A stretch of 64,000 nt of DNA, from contig NZ_FUWJ01000006.1 of the NCBI RefSeq assembly GCF_900167455.1, forward strand, positions 214,005 through 278,004, written 5' to 3'. The notes beneath the pieces were generated by a model. It was not told where the DNA came from. It searched no databases and saw only the letters and a list, made by a program, of their open reading frames with translations. How positions within the stretch are numbered: the first letter of the stretch is position 1; every line of letters starts with the position of its first letter. Source of the stretch: Enhydrobacter aerosaccus (GTDB lineage Bacteria; Pseudomonadota; Alphaproteobacteria; Reyranellales; Reyranellaceae). Both the position numbers and the translations under genes were made by a program. Positions 44,915 through 51,755 of the stretch are shown here, piece after piece.

Positions 44915-45622
44915 ATGGTCAACGCGCTCGACAATCTTGGACCGGTTCGCGCCGCGGCGCTTGTGGGGGTGGTCTTGGCGGGCGGCGAGGGGCGAAGAAT
45001 GGGGCCCGGCTTGCCGAAGCCGTTCCGGCCTCTGGCCGGCAAGCCCATGGTCGCGCATGTCGTCGAGCGACTACGGCCCCAGGTTATGGACCTTGTGGTC
45101 GTCGCCAACGAGCCGGCTGTTGCGTGGCGATCCCTGAACGTGCCTGTCATTCCGGATCTGCCGGAAGTGCAGCAGTTGGCTGAAAGGGAAGGTCGCCGGC
45201 TAGGGCCTCTCGCCGGCATCCTTGCCGGTATGGAATGGGCGTTGAAGCATCATCCGCATGCCGGATGGATCGTCACGGCACCAGCGGATGTGCCATTGCT
45301 GCCGATGGATCTGACGGTGCGGTTGTGCGGCCACATGCATGTACCGGAGCCCGACGTGCTGATGGTGCGCCATGGGCTGCGTCGGGAGCATACAGTCGGG
45401 GTCTGGTCGGTCATGCTTGCTCCCGACCTCCGCCGCGCGCTTCTGGAGGAAGGGCTGCGGCGAGTCGAGGAGTTCGCCCGTCGGCATCGCTTCGAGGAAC
45501 TGGTCTGGCCGGGGAGTGGGGAGTGCTTCCTGAACGTCAATACGCCCGAGCAGCTCAAGATTGCGGAGCAGCATCTCGGCCCGGCTCGGCAGGCACGAGT
45601 TCCACGACGTTCCCGTCGATGA
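44915..45622 (+). CDS. mobA: Molybdenum cofactor guanylyltransferase
   Basis: Transfers GMP to molybdopterin to make the bis-MGD cofactor. The 235-aa protein has the nucleotide-binding LAGGEGRRMG and KPFRPLAGKPMVAHVVERL, a LGPLAGILAGMEWA segment, TAPADVPLLP (acidic metal site) and a late NVNTPEQL. The ATG at 44915 is preferred to an upstream TTG. Its last 68 bases overlap the convergent DUF3553 gene, so its C-terminal tail (ARVPRRSRR) is under constraint from both strands or one end is misjudged. Confidence 0.92.
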   Translation: MVNALDNLGPVRAAALVGVVLAGGEGRRMGPGLPKPFRPLAGKPMVAHVVERLRPQVMDLVVVANEPAVAWRSLNVPVIPDLPEVQQLAEREGRRLGPLAGILAGMEWALKHHPHAGWIVTAPADVPLLPMDLTVRLCGHMHVPEPDVLMVRHGLRREHTVGVWSVMLAPDLRRALLEEGLRRVEEFARRHRFEELVWPGSGECFLNVNTPEQLKIAEQHLGPARQARVPRRSRR

Positions 45623-45764
45623 GAACCTTCCCCGCATTCTCGAAATTGACGGTGATGCGATGGCCGATCATCGACTGGATCTGGCCCAGCCCCCAGTCTG
45701 GGCGATCGGGATGGCGCACGAACGCCCCGGGCATGAGCATGGCATTTCCGGCTTTTTCGGGCAT
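45555..45764 (-). CDS. DUF3553 domain-containing small protein
   Basis: A 69-aa protein. The core PGAFVRHPDRPDWGLGQIQSMIGHRITVNFENAGKVLIDG is the DUF3553 motif, a short beta-rich domain also found at the ends of some helicases. The ATG at 45764 is used; a methionine eight residues later is also possible. It overlaps the 3' end of mobA by 68 bases on the opposite strand. Function unknown. Confidence 0.75.
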   Translation of the reverse strand: MPEKAGNAMLMPGAFVRHPDRPDWGLGQIQSMIGHRITVNFENAGKVLIDGNVVELVPAEPGRDAAPQS

Positions 45765-45874
45765 AGGATCGTCACCATTGCGTGAGAGCAGCGCGTGAAA
45801 GCGATAGCCGGCATGTGAACCGAGAACGGCCGGTATCCTGTATAAGAGCATATGTCCTTTGGAGGGAGCTTCAG

Positions 45875-46120
45875 ATGAGCACAGGTCGGATGGCGATCGC
45901 AGCAGCACTGGCGGCGGCCCTTGCCCTGCCCGCGACGGCGCAGGCCCAAGGCAGTATGGAAAAATGCTTTGGCGTCGCCAAGGCAGGGAAGAATGACTGC
46001 CAGACCGATCATTCTTCCTGCGCGGGCACTTCCAAGACCGACGGGCAGACCGATGCCTGGATCTCCGTGCCCAAGGGCGTTTGCCAGAAGATCGTGGGCG
46101 GCAAGCTGACGTCGAGCTGA
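45875..46120 (+). CDS. bufA1: Bufferin-type precursor peptide (DUF2282, BufA1 family)
   Basis: An 81-aa exported peptide. Residues 1-24 are a Sec signal peptide ending ATAQA. The mature part has four cysteines (31, 42, 49, 70) in the DUF2282 frame EKCFGVAKAGKNDC, SSCAG, WISVPKGVC. In described bufferins, a DUF692 enzyme converts two cysteines to thiooxazole rings and the product binds copper in the periplasm. The ATG follows GGAGGGA. The processing enzyme and partner genes follow at once. Being a RiPP with a signal peptide rather than a leader is characteristic. Function here is inferred from family and operon. Confidence 0.88.
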   Translation: MSTGRMAIAAALAAALALPATAQAQGSMEKCFGVAKAGKNDCQTDHSSCAGTSKTDGQTDAWISVPKGVCQKIVGGKLTSS

Positions 46121-46122
46121 GG

Positions 46123-46962
46123 GTGCGCGCTGTCGCGGGGATCGGACTTCGTGCCCAGCACCTGGATCAGGTGGTGCGGGAGAGGCCGGCGATCGGCTTC
46201 CTCGAGATTCACGCGGAAAATTATCTTCTGCCCTCGCCGGCGCTCGCATCAGTAGAGAACCTGCGGGTTGATTATCCATTCTCGATCCATGCCGTCGGCC
46301 TGTCGCTGGGCTCGGCCGAGGGTCTCGACGAGCACCATCTTGAACGCGTCGCGACGCTTGTGCGGCGGCTGCAGCCGAATCTGGTATCCGACCATCTCTC
46401 CTGGAGTGTGGTCGGCGGAAGGTACCTAAACGACCTCCTGCCCTTGCCCTACACGGAGGAGGCACTCGACGTTGTCGCCCGCAATGTCGACCGCGTGCAA
46501 TCGGCCCTGGGACGCCAGCTTTCGATCGAGAATCCGTCCTGTTATCTGGCGTTCGCGCATTCGACGTTGTCGGAGCCGGAATTTCTGGCGGAACTTGCCA
46601 GGCGGACCGGCTGCGGCCTTCTGCTCGATGCCAACAATGTCCATGTCACGGCGCACAATTTGCGCCTCGACCCGAATGCTTGGCTCGAGACACTGCCTGG
46701 CGCGGCGATCACGCAGTACCATCTGGCCGGTTATGCCGTGAACGATGCCGATGGCGAGCCGATCCTCATCGACGACCATGGCTCTCCCGTCAGGGAAGCT
46801 GTGTGGTCGCTTTTCGGCAGGATGTTGCATCGCTTCGGGCCGCGGCCGACCCTGATTGAATGGGACACGGATATTCCCGGCCTGCCTGTCCTGTTGGCGG
46901 AGGCGGCACAGGCGCAAGCGGTCTTGCGGCAGGGAGAGGAACGTGGCGCCCGCGCTGCGTGA
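46123..46962 (+). CDS. bufB: MNIO-type RiPP-modifying iron enzyme (DUF692, BufB)
   Basis: Multinuclear non-haem iron-dependent oxidase, 279 aa, TIM-barrel fold. Metal-binding residues lie in EIHAENY, SIHAVGLSLGSA, LVSDHLSW, IENPSCYL, LLLDANNVHV, QYHLAGY, IDDHG and LIEWD, the full ordered set of DUF692. The start is GTG at 46123, two bases after the precursor stop. It should oxidise cysteines of the neighbouring DUF2282 peptide, together with the DUF2063 partner. The DUF692 match is very strong; the chemistry is from characterised relatives. Confidence 0.92.
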   Translation: MRAVAGIGLRAQHLDQVVRERPAIGFLEIHAENYLLPSPALASVENLRVDYPFSIHAVGLSLGSAEGLDEHHLERVATLVRRLQPNLVSDHLSWSVVGGRYLNDLLPLPYTEEALDVVARNVDRVQSALGRQLSIENPSCYLAFAHSTLSEPEFLAELARRTGCGLLLDANNVHVTAHNLRLDPNAWLETLPGAAITQYHLAGYAVNDADGEPILIDDHGSPVREAVWSLFGRMLHRFGPRPTLIEWDTDIPGLPVLLAEAAQAQAVLRQGEERGARAA

Positions 46963-47734
46963 TCTTCAGAAAGCCTTTGCGGCGCAGCTGCTGGGATCAG
47001 GCATCACCATCGACACCGCATTGCCCGTGGCCGGAGACTCGATATCGGCCGCCGCACGCCTACGCGTCCATCGCCACCATGTCCTCACGAGTTTGAGCAA
47101 GGCCCTGGCCGGCACCTACGTCACCGTCGAGCGGCTGGTCGGCGAGGATTACTTCAAGGGGCTGGCCCGCTCGTTCATCACGAATGAGCTGCCCGAAGGT
47201 CCTGTACTCGCGGAATACGGAGCCGCCTTCCCAGCCTTTCTCGAGCGGCATCCCGTGGTAGGCCAACTGCCGTACCTGCCCGACGTTGCGCGCCTGGACT
47301 GGGCGTTGAACATGGCGTTCTACAGCCCCACCGGAAGCCGTCTGACGCGGGACCATCTTGCTCGCATCCCGGTCGACGACCTTCCCTTGCAGTGCATCGA
47401 ACTGGCGGCAGGGACGACGCTGATCTGTTCTGCCTATCCCCTGGATCGGATCTGGGCTGCGACCCAGCCCGATGCCGCGGAAGAGCCGGTGGATATCGGC
47501 GCCGCCGGCGTCCGGCTCCTCGTCTTCCGGCGACCGGACGACGCGGGCTTTGTTGTCCTGGAGGAGGGCGAAGCGGCACTGGTTGCAGCCTTGCACTCCT
47601 CTTCGACCCTCGAGCAGGCGGCGGTGGCAGCAACTGCTGCCAATCCAGATTTTGATCTCTCCACCGCGTTTTCCCGGGTGCTGGGACTTGGTGTTTTGCT
47701 GCATTGCAGCAAAGACGGTTCCGTGACGGGCTGA
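46943..47734 (+). CDS. bufC: DUF2063 family partner of the MNIO enzyme (BufC)
   Basis: A 263-aa protein with the DUF2063 start LRDLQKAFAAQLLG, the RLRVHRHHVLTSLSKALAGTYVTVERLVGEDYF core, and LPYLPDVARLDWALNMAF. In relatives it forms a complex with the DUF692 enzyme and helps recognise the precursor. The start is GTG at 46943 (VAPALRD) with AGGGAGAGG upstream, overlapping bufB by 20 bases. It ends the operon: no DoxX-type BufD follows. Confidence 0.9.
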   Translation: MAPALRDLQKAFAAQLLGSGITIDTALPVAGDSISAAARLRVHRHHVLTSLSKALAGTYVTVERLVGEDYFKGLARSFITNELPEGPVLAEYGAAFPAFLERHPVVGQLPYLPDVARLDWALNMAFYSPTGSRLTRDHLARIPVDDLPLQCIELAAGTTLICSAYPLDRIWAATQPDAAEEPVDIGAAGVRLLVFRRPDDAGFVVLEEGEAALVAALHSSSTLEQAAVAATAANPDFDLSTAFSRVLGLGVLLHCSKDGSVTG

Positions 47735-47738
47735 ATTT

Positions 47739-47758
47739 GCCCTAACTTAAGGGCTTTT
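47739..47758 (+). terminator. Weak terminator after the bufferin operon
   Basis: A 5-bp stem GCCCT/AGGGC (47739-47743 and 47750-47754) with a 6-base loop followed by TTTT, four bases after the bufC stop. The stem is short, so termination may be incomplete. Confidence 0.4.
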
Positions 47759-47805
47759 GGCGGCCCGGTTTTTGCTGCAGTGCACGGCTAGAGTCCGCGC
47801 GGTGG

Positions 47806-47847
47806 CATGAACGAACTTACGGGGCACATGAACGAACTTGCGGGGCA
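47806..47847. repeat. 21-bp tandem direct repeat upstream of dksA
   Basis: Two head-to-tail copies of a 21-bp unit beginning CATGAACGAACTT (47806-47826 and 47827-47847) differ at one base (A or G at unit position 14). They lie 84-125 bp before the dksA start. Function unknown; a regulator site or a simple duplication are both possible. Confidence 0.85.
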
Positions 47848-47930
47848 ATCGACCGCCCCTATACTCCGCGCGCCTTGAGGTCCGCCTCCCCCAGGCGGAC
47901 GTGTAGTCGCTGCGAGTGGAGTTGCCGACG

Positions 47931-48356
47931 ATGTCGATTACGTTGCCGCAGAATTACCGGCCGACCGATCGCGAACCGTTCATGAATGCAATGCAGCAGG
48001 AATATTTCCGTCAGAAGCTTCTGAAGTGGAAAGCCGAGCTGATCGAGGAGTCCAACCAGACATTGCAGAATATGCAGGAGGAGAGCCTCGCTCAGCCCGA
48101 TCTCGCCGATCGTGCAACGGCGGAGACGGACCGGTCCCTCGAATTGAGGACCCGCGATCGCTTCCGCAAGCTCATCTCCAAGATCGACTCCGCCTTGAAG
48201 TCGATCGAGGAAGGCAGCTACGGCTACTGCGAGGAGACCGGCGAGCCGATCTCGCTGAAGCGCCTCGAAGCCCGTCCGATCGCGACGCTTTCCGTGGAAG
48301 CCCAGGAGCGACATGAGCGACTGGAACGGACACGGCGGGACGAAGGCGCCGACTGA
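47931..48356 (+). CDS. dksA: RNA polymerase-binding transcription factor DksA
   Basis: A 141-aa regulator that enters the polymerase secondary channel and works with ppGpp on rRNA and stress promoters. The coiled coil spans about residues 20-95 with the tip motif DLADRATA (DxxDxA at residues 57-62). The C-terminal globular part retains YCEETGEPISLKRLEARP but only one cysteine (Cys100) of the usual four, as in other alphaproteobacterial DksA proteins, so it cannot hold zinc in the normal way. ATG at 47931; a strong terminator follows. Confidence 0.94.
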   Translation: MSITLPQNYRPTDREPFMNAMQQEYFRQKLLKWKAELIEESNQTLQNMQEESLAQPDLADRATAETDRSLELRTRDRFRKLISKIDSALKSIEEGSYGYCEETGEPISLKRLEARPIATLSVEAQERHERLERTRRDEGAD

Positions 48357-48365
48357 GGCAAACAG

Positions 48366-48393
48366 AAAGGGCCTTGCATCAGCAAGGCCCTTT
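48366..48393 (+). terminator. Rho-independent terminator after dksA
   Basis: Perfect 12-bp inverted repeat AAAGGGCCTTGC/GCAAGGCCCTTT with a 4-base loop, followed by GTCTTTT, ten bases after the stop codon. The AAA at its start also lets it serve the opposite strand (TTT after the stem) for the convergent D-aminoacylase gene. Confidence 0.93.
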
Positions 48394-48414
48394 GTCTTTT
48401 GCAGGTGACGGTTT

Positions 48415-49881
48415 TCAGGCCGAGGCTTTTGCTTCTGCCTGCAGATCCTGGCGCTTGAGCGCGCGGCCGGCCCGGCCGCTGGCGGATTTGCCGTCGCGCC
48501 ATACCACCTCGCCATTGCACAGGACCGTGTCGATACCCTTCGCTGCGGAGATCGGCTTCTCGAAGGTCGCCGTATCGATCACGGTCGCCGGATCGAAGAT
48601 GCAGATGTCGGCATAGAAGCCCGGCTTCAGCTCGCCGCGCTTGGTGAGATGGAAGCGCTGGGCTGAGTAGGAGGTCATGCGCCGCACTGCATCCTCGAGC
48701 GGGAACAGCTTGAGGTCGCGCGAATAGTGGCCCAGGACGCGAGGGAAGGTGCCCCACAGGCGCGGGTGCGGATGTGTGTCGAAGGGGATGCCGTCGGAGC
48801 CGATCATGGCGCCCGGATGCGACATAGCCGCCTGGACATCCTTCTCGTCCATCATGAAGTAGATGGCGCCGGCCGGCTGAAGTCGGTCCGCCGCCTCGTA
48901 GATGGTGCAGCCCATCTCCTGCGCGATCTCCTTGAGGTCGCGCCCGCTCACGCCCTTCACGGTGTCGGACCAGGTGATCAGCACCTTGTCGGCGCGATCG
49001 AGCATCTCCTTGCGCAGGATCGTCGACCCGGCAACGTAGGGATAGACGTCGAAGGCGATCTGCTGCTGCTTCATCGCTTCGGTGAACTTGGGCAGCGTCT
49101 CCTTCATCCGGCCGAAGTTGGTGCGGCCCGAACACTTGTGGTGAGAGACGATGACCTCGGCGCCAGCGCGGCGGCCGATCTCGAACGTCTCGTCCATCGA
49201 CTTCAGGACATCGTCGCCCTCGTCGCGCATATGGGCCGTGTAGACGCCGCCCCACTTGCCCAGCGGCTTGGCGATCTCGGCCACCTCGTCGGTCGAGGCC
49301 GCCATGGCGGGCGGATAGAACAGGCCGCTCGACATGCCGATGGCACCTTGCTCCAGGCTCTGGTCGAGCAGGTCGCGCATCAGGCCGATCTCCGACGGCG
49401 TCGCCTGGCGTGCCAGATCGTCGCCCATCGCGTTCATGCGGAGGGTCGAATGGCCGATCAGGAAGGCGCCGTTGATGGCCGGCTTGGCTGCCTGGACCTT
49501 GGCTGCGAATTCCGCGAAGGTCTTGGAGACGTTTTCCTGTCTTTTGACAATCAGGCTCAGGAAATGGCCGAAGTCGTCACGGATATAGGGGGCCGCCGAG
49601 GCACCGCAGTTGCCGCACACGACGGTGGTCACACCCTGGCTGGCCTTCATCGCCATCGTTGGATTGTCGATCAGCGCTGTGTCGTCGTGTGTATGGACGT
49701 CGATGAAGCCCGGCGCCACCACCCGGCCTGACGCATCGATCTCGTTGTCGCCCTTGAGCGAGCCCGGAGCCTCGACGGCAGCGATCCGGTCTCCCTTCAA
49801 GGCGACGTCGGCCGAGAACAGTTTCTTGCCCGTTCCGTCGGCCACCTGGCCATTGCGGATGACGGTGTCGTAACTGGCCAT
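48415..49881 (-). CDS. N-acyl-D-amino-acid deacylase (D-aminoacylase) family
   Basis: Amidohydrolase-superfamily zinc enzyme of 488 aa that frees D-amino acids from N-acyl forms. It has the N-terminal beta domain, APGFIDVHTHDD metal motif (residues 57-68), GVTTVVCGNCGAS with the bridging cysteine of D-aminoacylases, HHKCSGR, and a late SDGIPFDTHPHPRLWGTFPRVLG holding the catalytic Asp. It is 10 bases after the M81 peptidase gene, same direction, so the two form an operon for modified amino acid use. Confidence 0.93.
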   Translation of the reverse strand: MASYDTVIRNGQVADGTGKKLFSADVALKGDRIAAVEAPGSLKGDNEIDASGRVVAPGFIDVHTHDDTALIDNPTMAMKASQGVTTVVCGNCGASAAPYIRDDFGHFLSLIVKRQENVSKTFAEFAAKVQAAKPAINGAFLIGHSTLRMNAMGDDLARQATPSEIGLMRDLLDQSLEQGAIGMSSGLFYPPAMAASTDEVAEIAKPLGKWGGVYTAHMRDEGDDVLKSMDETFEIGRRAGAEVIVSHHKCSGRTNFGRMKETLPKFTEAMKQQQIAFDVYPYVAGSTILRKEMLDRADKVLITWSDTVKGVSGRDLKEIAQEMGCTIYEAADRLQPAGAIYFMMDEKDVQAAMSHPGAMIGSDGIPFDTHPHPRLWGTFPRVLGHYSRDLKLFPLEDAVRRMTSYSAQRFHLTKRGELKPGFYADICIFDPATVIDTATFEKPISAAKGIDTVLCNGEVVWRDGKSASGRAGRALKRQDLQAEAKASA

Positions 49882-49891
49882 TGACGAACTC

Positions 49892-51391
49892 CTACGCTTC
49901 GTTGCGGCCCAGCCGCATGTCTGGATCGAATGGATAAAGCGGGCGCTTGATCCTGGTGTATTTGAACAGCCTCAGGTCCGACGCCGTGCAGCCGTCACCG
50001 TCGCACATCACGATATGCTTGGCGATGGGCTCGAAGCCCGCCCGGAAATGCTGGCGAGACTTGATGAGCACGTACTTCTTGCGTCGCGGATCGATGCCGC
50101 AATGGGTGAAGCAGCCGAGGTCGAACGGCTCGCTGCGGCGCTCCGAGACGACGATCTGCATCTTGCCGGTGTCGAGGACGGCGGTGCGCCCCATGCGGAT
50201 GGTGGTGCCGGTGGCCATCGGCCCAGTCACCACGAATGTGCCGTCGGTTATGGCCTTGACCTTGCCCCTGATCTTGAGCGGCTTGCCCTTGAGGCCCATG
50301 GCGGGCATGTCGATCTTGCCCCCCAGCTCCAGCGTCACGTCCGCGCCCACGCCCGCCTTGATCATCTGATCGACGCAGGCCGGATCGCAGACCGGTCCGG
50401 CGCAGGCGTCCTCGAGGCCTTGCTTGATCGCTTCCTCGATGACGCTCATGACGTCTTGCGTGCCGCCTGAGGCGGTGTTGTCGCCGTGGTCGGCCATGAC
50501 AATCGGGCCGCCTTCCAGGGACTTCGCGCGGGCCACCTGCACCGACAGCGGTTCCGGATGGAACAGGAAGCCTTCACGCCTCTCCCAGGCCGTATCGAGG
50601 ATCTTGTTCAGCAGGATCTCGCCCTCGGCAGTGCGCTTGTCGCACACGATCACGGAGGAGAGGGCGAGGTGAGGGATGTCGGCCTGCGGGAAGCCGCCGA
50701 ATACCGAGGCGTTCAGGACCTGGCCGGTATCCTCGGCCTGACTGGCCATTCCCATCAGGGTCTTCATTGGCTCGCGCGACGGCGTGTGCACGAGGGAACT
50801 GCTCATGATCGGGCGGTTGCCCCATACCATCTTGGGTTCGACCTCGCCGGCCAGAGCCCGCATCAGGGTCCGGCCGGCGCGGCGGGCCGTATCGGCCATG
50901 TCGACATGGGGGTAGGTGCGATAGCCTGTCATGACAGTCGCGCCCCGGACCATGGCGTCGGTCATCTGGGTGTGGAAATCGAGGGCGACGGCAATGGGCA
51001 CGTCGGGCGCGATACGGCGGATGCGGTTCAGCAACTCGCCCTCGCCGTCGTCATAGTGCTCGGCGACCATGGCGCCATGCAGCGCCAGCAGGACGGCGTC
51101 ACAGCCCTTCCGGACCTCGTCGACGATGGCCGTGGTCATCTGCTCGTAGGCAGCCTTGGTGACCAGGCCGGACGGGTTGGCGGCGGCGGCCATCGGCACC
51201 GCGAATTCCGCCCCCGCCTTGCGGGCAATCTCGATGAAGCCGCCCAGCGACGTATTGGTCCCCTCGGCCTCGGCGATGGCCTGCAGACCGCTCAAAGCGC
51301 CCGATTTGGCGAAGGATTCGATGGGAGTGGGAAGGGGCGAGAACGTGTTCGTCTCATGCATCATCATCGCGACTACGAACTTTTTCGCCAC
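49892..51391 (-). CDS. M81 family metallopeptidase (MlrC/microcystinase C-like)
   Basis: A 499-aa protein. The opening MMMHETNTFSPLPT, ALHGAMVAEHYDDGEGELL, and VALDFHTQMTDAM with a GYRTYPHVDMADTA motif are the M81 N-terminal metal-binding set; MADHGDNTASGG follows in the middle. MlrC in microcystin degraders opens linear peptides, but most family members stand in unrelated bacteria and their substrate is unknown. It is cotranscribed with the D-aminoacylase gene. The upstream gap holds a predicted small RNA on the other strand. Confidence 0.9.
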   Translation of the reverse strand: MAKKFVVAMMMHETNTFSPLPTPIESFAKSGALSGLQAIAEAEGTNTSLGGFIEIARKAGAEFAVPMAAAANPSGLVTKAAYEQMTTAIVDEVRKGCDAVLLALHGAMVAEHYDDGEGELLNRIRRIAPDVPIAVALDFHTQMTDAMVRGATVMTGYRTYPHVDMADTARRAGRTLMRALAGEVEPKMVWGNRPIMSSSLVHTPSREPMKTLMGMASQAEDTGQVLNASVFGGFPQADIPHLALSSVIVCDKRTAEGEILLNKILDTAWERREGFLFHPEPLSVQVARAKSLEGGPIVMADHGDNTASGGTQDVMSVIEEAIKQGLEDACAGPVCDPACVDQMIKAGVGADVTLELGGKIDMPAMGLKGKPLKIRGKVKAITDGTFVVTGPMATGTTIRMGRTAVLDTGKMQIVVSERRSEPFDLGCFTHCGIDPRRKKYVLIKSRQHFRAGFEPIAKHIVMCDGDGCTASDLRLFKYTRIKRPLYPFDPDMRLGRNEA

Positions 51392-51576
51392 CAGACCCTC
51401 CCCATGCGGCTAAACCATTGGACACACTATATAAAATTCGCAGTGACGCGGACGTCATAGCTTTGCAATCATTGCAACTCTGCTTCCCGGATTTCTTGTG
51501 CGTTGCAGAAAGGCCACACCCGTTCCGTTACATGAGGATTGGTTAAGGGTGTGAACTGAAAGGCTCTTTTTGCCCC
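51392..51576. other. Left part of the M81/formylglutamate-amidohydrolase intergenic gap
   Basis: This part of a gap of about 365 bp is the promoter region of the M81 gene (minus strand). An AT-rich run (51421-51440, ACTATATAAAATTCG) could hold its promoter. No reading frame with family resemblance was seen. The right part of the gap holds the predicted small RNA. Confidence 0.4.
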
Positions 51577-51605
51577 TTGCATTCTCTTCGCAGGTGCACC
51601 ATTCT
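51577..51605 (+). promoter_or_regulatory. Putative promoter of the predicted small RNA
   Basis: TTGCAT (51577-51582) and CATTCT (51600-51605) are spaced by 17 bases. The -35 resembles the alphaproteobacterial CTTG-type element; the -10 is a modest match. Start of transcription would fall near 51610, right at the base of the hairpin below. Confidence 0.4.
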
Positions 51606-51607
51606 TA

Positions 51608-51710
51608 GCGGGCAGCAAACGCCGCCTCGGCGGCCTCTTTGTTTGCTGTATGCCCGTCTTGGGCGTTTCCTCCCTAAACTCGGGCCGTGCTTGTCACGGC
51701 CCCTTTTTTT
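51608..51710 (+). ncRNA. Predicted trans-acting small RNA, about 100 nt
   Basis: The sequence shows three parts. A 5' hairpin pairs 51609-51613 with 51652-51656 and AGCAAAC (51614-51620) with GTTTGCT (51641-51647), topped by a small GCCGC/GCGGC stem. An open stretch of about 25 nt (51657-51681) contains TTTCCTCCC, complementary to a Shine-Dalgarno sequence. A Rho-independent terminator ends it. It is in a gap with no reading frame and runs opposite to both flanking genes. Layout and the CCTCCC motif recall alphaproteobacterial regulatory sRNAs (suhB/ar14-type), but the family is not confirmed. Confidence 0.65.
51682..51710 (+). terminator. Rho-independent terminator of the predicted small RNA
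   Basis: Perfect 8-bp stem GGGCCGTG/CACGGCCC with loop CTTGT, followed by C and seven Ts. It points rightward only; both neighbouring genes run leftward, so it must serve a separate transcript. Confidence 0.85.
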
Positions 51711-51755
51711 GCCCGCATTGTGTCTGGATCGATTTTGCCGTCGTGCTGGGCTTGC

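Noticed and set aside
51608..51710. 6S RNA or SRP RNA as identity of the predicted small RNA
   Set aside because: Too short for 6S, and it lacks the long bulged central stem of 6S and the conserved apical loop of SRP RNA.
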